From positions 496,001 through 560,000 of the forward strand of contig NC_086040.1 in assembly GCF_036323735.1 (NCBI RefSeq): a stretch of 64,000 bases of DNA. Reading direction: 5' to 3'. Of this stretch, positions 1 to 11,174 are shown one piece after another. Each line of letters starts with the position of its first letter. Within the stretch, counting starts at the first letter, position 1. The DNA is from Rattus norvegicus (taxonomy: Eukaryota > Chordata > Mammalia > Rodentia > Muridae). A program made the translations under genes and the position numbers. The notes below the pieces were generated by a model that ran no database searches, was not told where the DNA came from, and was given only the letters and a program-made list of their open reading frames with translations.

Positions 1-39
1 ATGCTTGGATTCAAGATGCATCCCATTGATTTCGAGAAG
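1..39 (+). CDS. Uba1y: Uba1y exon (3' part only)
   Basis: Reads M-L-G-F-K-M-H-P-I-D-F-E-K in frame from the window edge, then the donor GTATTT at position 40. The peptide is the E1 segment just before the DDDSNFHMDF block. The exon start lies outside the window, so the ATG at position 1 is an internal codon and not a start. Confidence 0.9.
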
Positions 40-3000
40 GTATTTGATGCGGGGTAGCTGGGATGGTTTGGATGGTGGGCACAGATGCCTAGCAGTAGAC
101 TTTTGTCAAGATTGTGGACCTACAGAGGTCTCCTGTTTAAAAGAGAAGTTTCTTTGATGAAGAGTGAGAGCTACATCTGTGGGTATATGTGAGTTGAAAC
201 ATAGAATGCAGTTAGGAACTAGGCTGGCTTAGTAAAGTGGTCCGAAGAGCTTCTTCAAGATCCATTGGTTCACTAGTCCTGGGACAACGGTCAGTCAGTA
301 TTCAGTATGTCCAGTGGATACATCTGCAACACAAGTGCACCTAAGAAATGGGAAGAGAAGGTAGAAAAAAATGTAAAAGCAAGGGGATTTAAAAAAAGAA
401 GAAAAAACCCAAAAAACTGGTATCTCCTAGAAATGACAGAAAGAAGACGTGAACAAAGACAACACCAGAAGAATATTTTTACTATTTATTTTTCAACTTA
501 AGTGTACTTTGAGCATATTCTTCTACTTCCCCAAGTCCTTCTAGATCCTCTTTCCCTCTCTACCTACCAAACTTTTAAGTTCTTTCTCAGAACCAAACAA
601 AACTTAGTACAACAACAAGACTTCCCAAAGCCCAGAAAACAAAATGTCACCCAAAGAGAGGACAACAGCAAAACCCACCAACTTCTTTTTCTTGGTTATT
701 TTACTTATTTACATTTCAAATGTCCCCCTTTCTGGTTTCCCCACCTAACCCCCGCACCCCAATTTTATCCCTGTTTCCCATGCCTCCACGAGGGTGCTCC
801 CCCGCCCATCTACCCACCCTAGCATCATCCCCCTACACGTGGGGTATTGAGCCTCCTCTCCCACTGATGTCACCTAAGGCCATCCTCTACATATGCAGCT
901 GGAGCCATGAGTCCCCCTCATGTGTACTCTTTGGTGGGTGGTTTAGTCCCTCGAAGCTCTGTGTGTGTGTGGGGGGGGGGGCGTTGATTAGTTGGTAGTG
1001 GTGTTTTTCCTATGGATTTGCAGATCCCTTCAGCTCCTTCAGTCAGTCCTTCCTCTGACTCCTCCATTGGGGTTGCCATGCTCAGTCCAATGTTTGGCTG
1101 AGAGCATCTATGTCTGTATTGGTCAGGCACTGGGAGAGACTATCATGACACCGCTGTACCAGGCTCCTTTCAGCAAGCGCTTCTTGGCATCAGTATTAGT
1201 GTCTAGGTTTGGTGTCTGCAGTTGGGATGGATCCCTAGGTGGGGCAGTGTGTGGATGGCCTTTCCCTCAGTCTCTGCTCCACTCTTGTGACAGGAACCAT
1301 TCTTGGTTAAAATTTTTGAGATGGGTAGGTGAGCCCATCCTTCAACCTATCCACTGGATATGGTCTCTATAGGTTCTATTTCTCCTTTGTTGGGTATTGC
1401 GCCTAATGTCATCTCTCCTGGGTCCTGGGAAAACCCCTTGTTTCCCTGTCATCTGGGACTTTCTAGTGGTTATCCCCAATTTCCCACCCCCTGCTGCTAC
1501 ACTCCTCCCTTCACTTGCCTGCCATTTCAGCAGGACTCCTTTCCTCACACCACCCTGACCACAATAGACCTGTGCTCTGTCCGGGCTCAAAAGCAGCTTT
1601 CCTACTTTAGGTAGCTGGGGCTTTGCTGTGTCAAGTAGTGAGTGACCTCTCCCAACCTCTCTCTTTCCAGATAATTCAGATAATTTGATTTTTCCCCCTC
1701 CCCTACATCTTTTGTACAGGCTTCCACTTCCCTGCTGTGGACCAGAGTAGTCAAATAAGTCTGAGTGTTAAAGAGCTTTAGGGAGGTAGCTACCTCATAC
1801 AAGGTATGTCACCTTGTTCAAGCTATTTTTTGCTTTGTCTTCTACAAAAGCCCTAATTGGAGCTTGGGTCCTCTGTCCAGAGACTATTTGCTGTTGGTTA
1901 CAAATGTTTTTAAGTCAGTGTTTTATGTTGCCGAGGGTGACTTGAACTTGAGGTCATTCTGTCTCTACCTCCTGCATGCTGAGATTACAAGCATGCAGTA
2001 CTGTGACTCCTGTGGGCTTCATAAGATGATTGATAGATTTATTTTTAGAGGGAGATTTGGTGAGCAGCACCATCAGTTTTCCAGGTAGGTCATGGTAATG
2101 GGATTAGATTTGCCTTGGTGACATTGCCCAAGCTGCTAGTGCAGCCTGTGGTGCCGTGTTACCTGTCATTGCTGATCGTCATCAGGAGCTTCTTGGGCAA
2201 ACCCTTTAACAAAAGCATCATCCACACAAAAAAAGCAGTCTATCTCATTACGTATTGACCAACTGCTCCAAATTGTAGAGGTTAGTCCTGGTTCTTCCCC
2301 CCCCCCCAGTCCCATGCTCCCTTAAATAAGGCTCAGACAGACTCAACATATATTTGCAGATACTTTGACCATATAGCTAGGCTCCTCTCTGACTAGACTG
2401 TAAGTTTTTATAATCCATTTGCTTTGATCTACGTTCTGCCACAGGGCTGGTTACCTGTATTCAGGTTCCATGTGTCTATTTTGTAACATCTTCCCAGGAT
2501 GAATCTCCTGTGCCTGGCTCTACCCCAGAATTCTTTCTGCCTCCAGGATGGCCCACCTTCTATTCTACCCTTTCCTACATAGGCCATTGGGTTTTTAATT
2601 GACAGGTATATCCTGCTTCACTTTTTGAGTTCATAGGAGCTTTGCCCAGTTGTTTTTAGAGGGCCTTGTTCTCCTGGTGTCCTCCATTCCTTCTGGTGCT
2701 CTCCACTCATATGCTTACACTCATGCACACTCGCTGTCTGTCTGTCTGTCTCTGTCTCTCTGTCTCTGTGTGTGTGTCTGTGTGTGTGCAGCTGCACATG
2801 TGAGCTCAAACTTTAAAGTTTCTACTTTATTAGGTTTCTGCAAACCCCTCACATCACCATAATTTTAAGTGCCTCTCCCCTTATTCTCTCTTATTCCCTG
2901 CACTAGCCCAGTCTAGAGGACCTACATCCCTAGCCCAAGTGGGATGAAGCCCACTTGATCATGGTGGATGATCTTTTTGAAATGTTCTTGGATTATGTTT

Positions 3001-6000
3001 GCAAGTACTTCGCTGAGTATTTTTGCATCTGTGTTCTAAGGGAAATTGGTCTGCAATTCTCTGTTTTTTCAGTCTTTATGTGGTTTGATTATCAGGGTAA
3101 GCTGTGTTCTCAAGGAGTACTGCTCTGTTTCCATTTTGTAGAGTGATTTTAAGAGTATTAGCATTAACTTTTTTGAAAGTGGTAAAATTCTGTGCTAAGA
3201 TTATCTGGCTCTGGATCTTATTTGGCTGGGAGACTTTTAAAGACTTTTTAGAATTGAATTTTCATTCAGTTGTAGAAAGTGTTGTATTTCACAAGTTTGT
3301 GTCTGGACGCATTTTTTTCATTCAGTAGAAGATTGTTCAGTTTCCTTGATTTGTAAGAGTTCTATTGTTTGTGTTGTTGATCTCCATGGTGATCAGAAAG
3401 GATGCAGGGTGTTATTTCAGTCTTCTTGTATGTGTTAAGACTTTGTGTCTGAGCACATGGTCAATAATTTTAAGGAAGTTCCATGGGGTCTTAGAAGAAG
3501 GCATGTTCCTTTGTGTTTGGGTGAAATGTTCTGTAAATACCTGTTAACTTCCATTGGTTGCACCATATCTCTGTTTAGTTTTTGTATGGATGACTTGTCC
3601 ATTGGTGAGATTGGGGTATTGAAGACTCCCACAATGAGTGTGTGAGGGTCAGTATATGATTTACAAACTTGGGTGCCCTGGTGTTTGGGGCATAGAAGTT
3701 TAGACTTGAAATGTCCTCTTGTGTGAATTTCTTTTGATGAGTACATACTGTCCTTTCCTATCTCTTTTGATTAGTTTTAGTTTGAGACTTATTTGTTAAG
3801 TATTAAAATGGCCACACGAGCTTGTTCCTTGGGCATATATTTTTTTTCTGTCTTTTTATGCTGAGCCGATTGGTGTCTATCCTTTAGTGTTGAACTGTAC
3901 TTCTTACATGAAGCCAAAACATAAGATTGTATTTCCCCGTCCATTCTGTTAGTGTTTGCCTTTTATGTGAGGGTTTGAGACTGTTGATTTTGATAGATAC
4001 CAATGGTCAGTGACTGTTGATACATGTAACTTTGTTGTTGTTGGTGAAGTAAGTACGTCAGAGGGATGTGTATGTGTGTGTCCACGTCCATCTGTCTGTC
4101 CATCCGTCTGTCCATTCATGCCCCTCCCTTCTTTTGATGTGCTAGTCTGGGATTATATAGTTCCTGTGTTGTCTTTGGTGTAACTAACCTACTTAGGTTG
4201 AAGTTTTCTTTCTAGCCCCTTTTTACAGCTGAGTTTGTAAACAGATACTGCTTAAATGTGGGTGGGTTTCTTCCTTCCTTCCTTCCTTCCTCCCTTCCTT
4301 TCTTTCTTTCTCTCTTTCTTTCTTTCTTTCTTTCTTTCTCTCGGAATGTCTTATTTTCTTCATCTACAGTGATCAAAAGTTTTGCTGGGTGTGGTGTTCT
4401 GACCATCGTCTAGAACATCATCTCACCAGGCTTTTAAGGCTTTGAAGGTCTCTCTCTAGGTCAGGTTTAATTCTAATAGGTCTGTCTGCCTTTATTTGTT
4501 ACTTGGTCCTTTTCCCTTTAATCTTCTTTCATTGTTGTGTATGTTTAGTGTTTTGATTATTACATGGCAAGAGGTCTTTCTTTTATGATCCAAATCTACT
4601 TGGTGCTCTGTATGCTTCTTTATACCTTGATAGGCATTTATTTCTTTAGGGCAGGGAGTTTTTCTTCTATGATTTTGTCGAAAATCCTTCCTGGGTCTTG
4701 ATACTTGGGGATTCTCCTTTTTTCTTGATCCCCATTTTTCTTAGGTTTGGTCTTTTCATGGTGCCTCAGATTTTCTCTGATGGATGGCTTCATTTTTTCC
4801 ATGGTATCTTCAACACCTGAGAATCTCTTCCATCTCCTGAATTCTGATGGTGAAGCTTGCCTCCGTAGTTCCTGTCCAAGTTCCTATGCTTTTCACTTCC
4901 AGTTTCCCCCAGTTTGAGTTTTCGTTTTTGAATCCGTTTTCACTTTCAGGTGGTGTTCTCATAGATTACTCTAGGAGATTTACTGATTTCCTCTTTAAGG
5001 ACCTTTATCAAATCCACAAAAGCTGTTTTTATGTTTAAGCCTTTTTACTTGTGCCTCAGATATGTTGGTCCTGAGGAGTGTGGGGTCCAGATAGGTGTGG
5101 GGACTGGGTTTTCCAGGTGTAAAATGTGTTTCTTAGTATTGGGACCTGAGACTTGGGAACGGGAATGGGCTTGGGGTTATGACAGGGCTTTACGAGAGAG
5201 GGAAAGTAGGATGTTTGACCAGGAGCTGATGAATCATTGCCATGGTTATAGGGTCAGAGAGTTAGGAGAGACCATGGCAGAAGGTCTACCAAAGAGCTGG
5301 GGATGAGACTGGATCTTGAACTTGGAGGAATTGAGGCAGAAGTGATGGCATGCAGTTAGCTTCTGTGCTTCTGGTTTTCCGAAGTTTCAAGACTTGCTGA
5401 AATTGGGGAATGGAACAAAGCAATTAGGAGAGTTAGGAGGGGAAGATCTGTGGGATCTTTAGAGATAAGTGGGCTGGGTAGCGGCCACAGATAGTCTGCC
5501 CAAAGAGCTAGAGATGAGACTTGTAGGTTTGATTTGAAGGAACTGAGAGGGAGATGAAGATCTGGTTAAAGTTAGCCTACCTGCTTTCTGTACCAGAGCG
5601 GCCTGTAGTTTCCTAGAGAGGGCCTCGTGTAGTTCAGATCTGGGACAAAGCAAGGAATGTGTGGATGGAGGGAAGGAGGGAAAGATCTGCAGGGACCACT
5701 AGAAATGAGCGGAAAGACTGCTATAGCTATTCTTCTGCAGAGTTGGGGATGATATGGGGGGTGGGCAGGATTAGACTTGGAGGATCAGAAGGAGAAGTGA
5801 AGGTCTACAGTTGGCCTACCTGCTTCACTAAGTGGCCTATGAATTTGCAGAGAGTCCCCTTAGGGCACTTACTATGGAGGAAAGTGGGAGGGGTATTATT
5901 GGAAACCATACCCTCCCCCCCGACCCCTCATACACAGAGAACTCCAGGCAACTAAGGAAGTCTGAGGGCAGGAAAAATGTCTTCTGATGGTTTATTCATT

Positions 6001-6840
6001 ACCAAGATGTTATCCCTGAAATCGTGGCATAAAAGTAGTGCTCACAGACTGAGTAGGTTCTGTTTTGCTGTTATATTTAAATATAAGCAAGACAGGGCCA
6101 TGGCTTTTTAAAGAGAAAACAGGGAAAAGTACAGTAGTTGGGAGGGATTTGAACGAGGGAATTGTATAATTATATTTGACTTCAACAAAAGCGACAAAAT
6201 CAAAGACACCTGTACTACAGTATCCATTTACATCATGTGGTTATTAGAATTAACAGTACATAGTTGGGAGAGACAGTGGTATCCTGAGTAGACATTCACT
6301 CTCTTAAAGGATGATGACAGCAACTTTCACATGGATTTCATTGTGGCAGCATCCAACCTCCGGGCAGAAAACTATGACATTCCCCCTGCAGACCGGCATA
6401 AGGTAATGGGAGTCTGTGATGTACCAGTGACCCTTGCCCGAGCTGATTTTTCTTCATTTGGGCCTTCTGTGGTCCCCCACTTCCTCCTAAACAGTAATCC
6501 CTGGTGCCCACTGTCTGTCTTACAGAGCAAACTGATTGCAGGGAAGATCATCCCAGCTATTGCAACCACTACATCAGCTGTAGTTGGCCTCGTGTGTCTG
6601 GAGCTGTATAAGGTGGTTCAGGGTCACCAACAACTGGATTCTTTTAAAAACAGTTTTATCAACTTGGCTCTGCCTTTCTTCAGCTTCTCTGCACCTCTAG
6701 CTCCAGGGTATCACCAGGTATGGGACCTACAAGCATAGGAAATATTGATATTACCATTCAGGAAATCTGAGTACACCAGTATACACAAACACACACGCAC
6801 GCACACACACGCTCTCTCTTTCTCTTTCTCTCTGTGCGTG

Positions 6841-6903
<63 letters not shown>

Positions 6904-7873
6904 GTGTTGGGATGGGGAATGGGGACTTCACAGCGGATAAGGGGTCATTTCCCTGAGATATAATTTGAATACCTCTGTTCATCCATCAAACACATGGACA
7001 ACATAAACTGTAGTGCGGGCCAGGTATTGCTAGAGTGTGAGATTCTGTCTCAAGAAAGCAGAAAATCAGCCAGAAGGGTGCTGACAAAACATTTCATGGA
7101 GAGCTACAGGGGATGTTAAATGAGAGAAGGAGAAAGTAGGGTCTTAGTGGTGTGTGTCCTTTTCCTTACAAAGATTCAAGCTGCCTAATCATGGTTAGGT
7201 AATGCCACAAGTGTATTTTTGACAATAGAGCTGCAGTTGTAACAATGTTAAGAACACTCTTATCTCTTATCTTTGTCCTCTAGTACTATGATAAAAAGTG
7301 GACATTGTGGGATCGTTTTGATGTGCAGGGACTGCAACCTAGTGGTGAAGAGATGACCCTCAAGCAGTTTCTAGACTACTTTAAGGTAGGGCTCCTTCTG
7401 TGAACTCCCCCTTCGTGGGGACTTGTATATTTGATTTAGTACAGTCACCACTGCTATCTCTTCTAACCTCTGCAGACAGAGCACAAGCTGGAAATCACCA
7501 TACTATCCCAGGGTGTGTCCATGCTCTATTCCTTCTTTATGCCAGCCACCAAACTCCAGGAACGGTTGGATCAGCCGTGAGTTAGCCTCCGGGCTGGTGG
7601 GAGTGGAAACCTTGTATGGGATTCTCAACCACCCAGGGTGCCCCTCATGGTTCCCCATTCTTTTTCTGCAATCTGCTACCACCTTTCCTTCTGTGTTTGT
7701 TTTCTTCTTTCTTAAGTCTCGTGTTCCTTGATTTCAGGATGACAGAGATTGTGAGCCGTGTGTCAAAGCGGAAACTGGGCCAGCACGTGAAGTCCCTTGT
7801 GTTTGAGCTGTGCTGCAACAATGAGAGTGGAGACGACATTGAAGTTCCTTATGTACGATACATCATCGGCTGA
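1..7873 (+). CDS. Uba1y: Uba1y (Ube1y) ubiquitin-activating enzyme E1, Y-linked; 3' six coding exons (gene starts upstream)
   Basis: E1 enzymes adenylate ubiquitin with ATP, take it onto a cysteine as a thioester and hand it to E2 enzymes in cytosol and nucleus. Joined exons 1-39, 6310-6402, 6526-6717, 7284-7385, 7476-7576 and 7738-7873 give 663 nt, i.e. the last 220 residues and a TGA, with no frame break and canonical AG/GT junctions throughout. Recognised stretches include FKMHPIDFEK, NFHMDFIVAASNLRAENYDI, KLIAGKIIPAIATTT and VSRVSKRKLGQHVKSLVFEL. By comparison with the roughly 1058-residue family this is the end of the adenylation region plus the C-terminal ubiquitin-fold domain that binds E2; the catalytic cysteine lies upstream of the window. 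The assignment to the Y copy rather than X Uba1 rests on Sry 28 kb downstream and on substitutions from the very conserved X protein as I recall it (for example YIIG at the end instead of YTIR). Intact frame and splice sites suggest it is functional. Confidence 0.93.
40..689. other. Uba1y intron, start; no recognisable gene
   Basis: No splice-flanked exon, known repeat or convincing open frame recognised. It is A-rich around 360-420, and open frames here are short. Confidence 0.5.
690..1610 (-). mobile_element. L1 retrotransposon 3' UTR/ORF2 end, antisense
   Basis: Reads on the + strand as the reverse complement of a rodent L1 3' end: the ATTTACATTTCAAATGTCC start, then CATATGCAGCTGGAGCCATG, the TCAGCTCCTTCAGTCAGTCC block and GGTTCTATTTCTCC, all familiar from antisense L1 in rodent introns. 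This is the 3' end of a larger element whose ORF2, ORF1 and 5' UTR follow at 2950-5950. It sits in the Uba1y intron on the opposite strand to the gene, the orientation usually tolerated. Confidence 0.85.
1938..2012 (-). repeat. B1 SINE fragment (diverged)
   Basis: The text GACTTGAACTTGAGGTCATT, then CTACCTCCTGCATGCTGAGA and TTACAAGCATGCAG, resembles the antisense middle of B1. Short and diverged. Confidence 0.5.
2733..2790. repeat. (TCTG)n/(TG)n microsatellite
   Basis: Runs of TGTCTGTC, then TCTCTGTC and GTGTGTGT. Generates spurious Ser/Leu/Cys and Asp/Thr-rich open frames on both strands. Confidence 0.85.
2950..4245 (-). mobile_element. L1 ORF2 segment, antisense, decayed
   Basis: Recognisable as reverse-complemented rodent L1 ORF2: TTCTTGGATTATGTTTGCAA, GGGAAATTGGTCTGCAATTC, ATCTGGCTCTGGATCTTATT and similar phrases in the usual antisense order. 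It carries many stops and indels on the minus strand, so it is dead as a reverse transcriptase. Confidence 0.8.
4268..4341. repeat. (CCTT)n/(CTTT)n microsatellite
   Basis: Pure pyrimidine tract of TTCC units passing into TTTC units, interrupting the L1. On the minus strand it gives a Lys/Glu/Arg-only open frame that is not a gene. Confidence 0.9.
4345..5050 (-). mobile_element. L1 5' half (ORF1 region), antisense
   Basis: Continues the same element: TTTTGCTGGGTGTGGTGTTC, TTCTATGATTTTGTCGAAAA and GGTATCTTCAACACCTGAGA resemble the antisense ORF1/5' part of rodent L1. No intact ORF1 on the minus strand. Confidence 0.75.
5050..5950 (-). repeat. Tandem L1 5' UTR monomers, antisense (about 3 copies)
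   Basis: Three diverged units with matching landmarks: AAAGAGCTGGGGATGAGACT at 5291, AAAGAGCTAGAGATGAGAC at 5502, and CAGAGTTGGGGATGATATGG near 5738, each followed by a TTGGAGG- or GAAGGAACTGAG-like block and a GCCTACCTGCTT-like block. The spacing is about 211 and 235 bp. Tandem promoter monomers of about 200 bp at the 5' end are typical of murine-type L1; their place directly after the ORF1 region supports this. If still active, the promoter would fire leftwards, antisense to Uba1y. Confidence 0.65.
6310..6402 (+). CDS. Uba1y: Uba1y exon (31 codons)
   Basis: Acceptor TTAAAG ends at 6309; the exon opens GAT GAT GAC and reads DDDSNFHMDFIVAASNLRAE onward to PPADRHK, with donor GTAATG at 6403. 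The reading frame is phase 0 at both ends, like its neighbours. The preceding intron (40-6309) is 6.3 kb, inflated by an antisense L1; the following intron is only 123 bp. Confidence 0.92.
6526..6717 (+). CDS. Uba1y: Uba1y exon (64 codons)
   Basis: Acceptor CTTACAG ends at 6525; donor GTATGG at 6718. Reads SKLIAGKIIPAIATTTSAVV through LVCLELYKVVQGH to APLAPGYHQ. This is the conserved end of the adenylation region leading into the C-terminal domain. The stretch near the exon end (FFSFSAPLAPGYHQ) departs most from the conserved X-linked E1 as I remember it, as expected for a Y gametologue. Confidence 0.92.
6783..6902. repeat. (CA)n / (CT)n / (TG)n microsatellite in Uba1y intron
   Basis: ACACACGC tract, then a CTCT tract, then about 60 bp of TG units up to 6902. 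Lies 65 bp after a Uba1y donor site. Confidence 0.95.
7284..7385 (+). CDS. Uba1y: Uba1y exon (34 codons)
   Basis: Acceptor TCCTCTAG ends at 7283 and donor GTAGGG starts at 7386. Reads YYDKKWTLWDRFDVQGLQPS and then GEEMTLKQFLDYFK, the start of the C-terminal ubiquitin-fold domain of E1. The intron before it holds a long CA/TG microsatellite. Confidence 0.92.
7476..7576 (+). CDS. Uba1y: Uba1y penultimate coding exon
   Basis: Acceptor CTCTGCAG ends at 7475; donor GTGAGT at 7577. Reads TEHKLEITILSQGVSMLYSF and FMPATKLQERLDQ, ending with two bases (CC) of a proline codon that is completed in the last exon. Only 90 bp of intron separate it from the previous exon. Confidence 0.92.
7738..7873 (+). 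CDS. Uba1y: Uba1y terminal coding exon
   Basis: Acceptor TGATTTCAG ends at 7737; the first base completes the split proline codon. Reads MTEIVSRVSKRKLGQHVKSL and on to EVPYVRYIIG, then TGA at 7871-7873. The upstream in-frame ATG codons belong to the intron; the true exon start is fixed by the acceptor and the phase-2 join. Confidence 0.93.
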
Positions 7874-8040
7874 TCTCTTACTGACTCCATTCTTTCAGTT
7901 CTGTCAGTCTGTACCAAAACCTTTCTAGTTGTGATAAAACCTGATTTCAGACTTCCTTGTTCCTAAGACCTTTGTTTAGTGCTGTTTTTATTTACAATGC
8001 TTAGAACTGAAATTCGTAATAATACATTTTCAGCCAGTAA
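7874..8040 (+). other. Uba1y: Uba1y 3' untranslated region (probable)
   Basis: About 160 bp after the stop without open frame. A variant poly(A) signal AATACA lies at 8021-8026. No canonical AATAAA is seen before the ID element at 8124, so the cleavage site is inferred. Confidence 0.5.
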
Positions 8041-8123
8041 GTAGTGTGTCTTCCTCTCCTTTTAAGGGCGGGTGTGCTGATGTCCCTAGGAAGAAATGGG
8101 AGTCCTTATACTAACCTGCAACT

Positions 8124-8230
8124 CTTTTTTTTTTTTTTTTTCTTTTTCTTTTTTTCGGAGCTGGGGACCGAACCCAGGGCCTTGCGTATGCTAGGCAAGC
8201 GCTCTACCACTGAGCTAAATCCCCAACCCC
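8124..8230 (-). mobile_element. ID SINE, antisense
   Basis: The poly-T tract and then TCGGAGCTGGGGACCGAACC ... ACTGAGCTAAATCCCCA are the reverse complement of the rat ID element (tRNA-Ala-derived, with A and B boxes of a Pol III promoter). A short target duplication TAACCTGCA flanks it (8112-8120, 8231-8239). Close to consensus, so fairly recent. Confidence 0.95.
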
Positions 8231-8239
8231 TAACCTGCA

Positions 8240-8950
8240 GCTGTTAAAAGGTGACATTCAGAGTCCAGCGGCACAGAAGCAGCATGGACATTTATCCAGT
8301 ATTCAGATAGAGTACTGAAGATGAAACTTAAGCTGTTCTCATTCCTCTTGCTATTTCTGCTTAGGGAGAAATGAAGCCTGTGGCAGCAAGGCCATAATGA
8401 GGCGGTCAGCCCTTGCCTAAAATTAATACCCTTTCTTTTCTCTTGCCACATACCAGTCCTAGTGATGATCAGGTGAAGCAGAGACTCATAGTCTGGCTAG
8501 GCTGGGCTGGGATCCTGTGTCTTTATCTTGTTTCCTGATTGTTTTTTCCCTGCCAGTTGCTCATCTGAGATAAGAGGATAAAAAGTTGTTGTTAGAAATA
8601 AGGGCCTTAAAATTAGTTGCCGCTTAACTTGTGTCTTATTGAATATAGAGGTTTTGCGTAGGCTTTCATGTAATCTGTCTCCTTTACTTTGGGCAGCTCT
8701 TTTGGGTCACGTGTATTTGACTTCGAAATGTCTCCTGTATTTGCATGTGCACACATTTCCCTGATTTTGGGGAGTTGGGGGCTGTGCTTCCATTGAACTT
8801 TTATTCACTTAATTTTGGTCTCCTTTGTTTCTAGCTCCTTGTTCTATATATGGATTTTTTTTTAAATTGAGTTCATGTTCATTTCATATGTATGAAGTAT
8901 GTACATGAATGACCCAATACCTCTCTTCGTTTCTACAGACCTCTGTATCA
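8240..8950. other. Intergenic, nothing recognised
   Basis: About 700 bp downstream of Uba1y without a splice-flanked exon or repeat that I can name; short open frames only. Confidence 0.5.
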
Positions 8951-8954
8951 TTCT

Positions 8955-10425
8955 TACACACATGGCTTCGTTTCTTTTTATTCAGTTGTCTGTTTTAGTT
9001 AACATTCCAAATGCCCCCTGCTCCCTGCTCCCCACCCTGCCTTCCTCCTCCCAGAGTTCTTCGCCACATGCCCCTTCCTTTTGCTTGAGAGGGTGCTACC
9101 TCACCTACCCACACACACCTCACCACCAGCCTCCCGCTCCCCTGGGGCATCAAGTTTGTATAGGGTTAAGCACATCCTCTCCCACTGAGGCCAGACAAGG
9201 CAGTCTGCTGCTACATATGAGCCCCTGTATGCTCCTTGATGGTGGGTTAGCCTCTGGGAGCCGTGAGGGATCCAGGGCCTTCCTACAGGGTTGGGAACCC
9301 TTCAGTTCATTTAGTCTTTTTCCTAATTCTTCCATAGGGGCCCCTGACCTCAATCCAATGGTAGGCTGTAAGTATCTGTATCTGTTTCAGTCAGCACCTT
9401 AGAGCCTCTCAGAGGACACCGCTGCTAGACTCCTGTGTTCAAGCACAGCAGAACATGAGTAATAAGTGTCAGGGTTTTGTACCTGCCCATAGGATGGATC
9501 CCAAGTTGGGCCCAGTCACTGGAAGTCCTATCCTTTAGTCTCTTCTCCCTTTCTGTCCCTGCATTTCCTTTAGAAATGTTTAGGAACAATTCTGGGTCAA
9601 AAAATTTGAAGGTGGGTGGGTGACCCCAGGCCTCAGCTGGGGGCCATGTCTGTGCTGGATGTGGTTTCTTCAGGTTCCATCTCTCTACTGTTGGGCATTT
9701 TGGCTAAAATTATTCCCATCCAGTCCTGGGAACCTCTCACCTCTCTGGGGGTTCCCCCTGCCCCCACCCCACACTGCTTCATATTGCCATTCTCCTGGCC
9801 CTCTGGCCTCTTCCCTTGTCTCCTGCCATACTTCATTCTGCCCCGCTCCCCGCCCCCTTTCCTTCCCCTCTCCTGTCCAAACTCACTCTTGCCTCTGGTG
9901 ATTATTTTGTTTCACGATCTAAGTGGGTTTGAAATAACCACACTTGGGCCTGCCTTCTTGTTAAGATTCCCACAGTCTGTGAGTTGTATCTTGGGTATTC
10001 TGAACTTTTTGGCTAATTCCCACTTACAGTGAGTACATACAAGGCATGTCCTTTTGGTTCTGGGTTTCCTGACTTAGGATATTTTCTAGTTTGAATGTGC
10101 AAATGAACCACTTTTTCTGTATCTAGGTTGTTTCCAGCTATTGGGTATTATCGATAAGACTGCTATAAATATGATGGATGGAGCACATGTCCTTGAGATA
10201 TGGTGGAGCATCTTGGGTATATGCCCAGGAGAGGTATAGCTGGGTCCTCCGGTAGTTCAATGTCCAATTTTCTGAGGAACCTCCAGACTGATTTCCAGAA
10301 TGGTTGTACCAGTCTGCAATCCCACCAACAATGGAGGAGTTAAGGATGTTGAGCATTTCTTTAGGTGCTTCTCAGCCACTCAATATTCCTCAGCTGAAAA
10401 TTCTCTTACATGGATTCTTAAATGC
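8955..10425 (-). mobile_element. L1 3' UTR and ORF2 3' end, antisense (second copy)
   Basis: Same antisense L1 landmarks as at 690: CATTCCAAATGCCCCCTGCT, CCCACTGAGGCCAGACAAGG, CAGGTTCCATCTCTCTACTG, then TTTCCAGAATGGTTGTACCA and ATCCCACCAACAATGGAGGA. Open frames across it on + (8899-9402, 9616-10032) are antisense accidents. Confidence 0.88.
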
Positions 10426-11170
10426 TCTCTAAGCATGATCATGTCCCAAAGTTGTAGGAATGCTTGTTTATTTTTTCTGTGTGGGTATCCCCAGCCCATC
10501 TTCAGTCTGACAGTTCTTTTCTTTCTGGTTGATTTAGTTTAGCGATGATGCTTACCCCTGTGTTTGACCTCTTCACTTTTCCTGTTCTGAGGTTTCTGTT
10601 GTTCCACAGGAGCTTAATGTTTCTGGGATAATTTTCTCAACTGTTTTCATCAAGATTTTTTTATACTGATGTTTATTACTTTGATGAGTCCTCTTGTGTT
10701 CATTGATAATTTTAGAAACTAACTTGAATTCTTTGGCTTTTCAACCATTGTCTAATTTGACTGATGAAGTGTTTTAGACATCTTGTACAGTAGGCTCAAA
10801 ATGAGACCAATTTTCCCCATTGCAACATGTTGTGAAGGGGAAAGCAAAAATAATAGGGAAAAAAGGCTAGAAAGAGGGTTGAGTTCGTGAAATGTTTGCA
10901 TGCTACATCAAGTGAAGAAAGTTCAGCTCCCCAGCACTCACAGAAATGCCTGTCACCTAATCCCAGCATCTGGAAGTTGCACATTAGGGAATCCTTGGAG
11001 CAAGTCGACTAGCTAGATAGGCTCAATCTGCCAGACCCCATGGGACACTCGGCCCCATGTTTGAAAGTAAATAACAAACGAGGAAGATACCAGCTGACAG
11101 ACTCTTGGGAGTTTCCCTCCTAGCACCTTCTGTAGGACTCGTTTTGTATATACATATTGTTTAAATGTAG
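10425..11170. other. Unassigned segment between L1 pieces
   Basis: AT-rich and possibly strongly diverged L1. A stretch at about 10910-11080 (CAGCTCCCCAGCACTCACAG, CTAATCCCAGCATCTGGAAG) looks like an old SINE. No gene seen. Confidence 0.4.
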
Positions 11171-11174
11171 TCAT

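Larger units (their letters stand above)
1610..2950. other. Interrupted intronic stretch between L1 segments
   Basis: Does not match the L1 pieces on either side as far as I can tell. It contains a short B1-like fragment (about 1940-2010) and a TCTG/TG repeat (2738-2790). No gene seen. Confidence 0.45.

Noticed and set aside
6331..6738. Single 135-codon frame starting at an ATG in the Uba1y exon as a separate small gene
   Set aside because: It reads through a 123-bp intron; the E1 homology splits exactly at the GT/AG sites.
8899..9402. 167-codon + open frame (also 9616-10032)
   Set aside because: Antisense of L1 3' UTR/ORF2; accidental.
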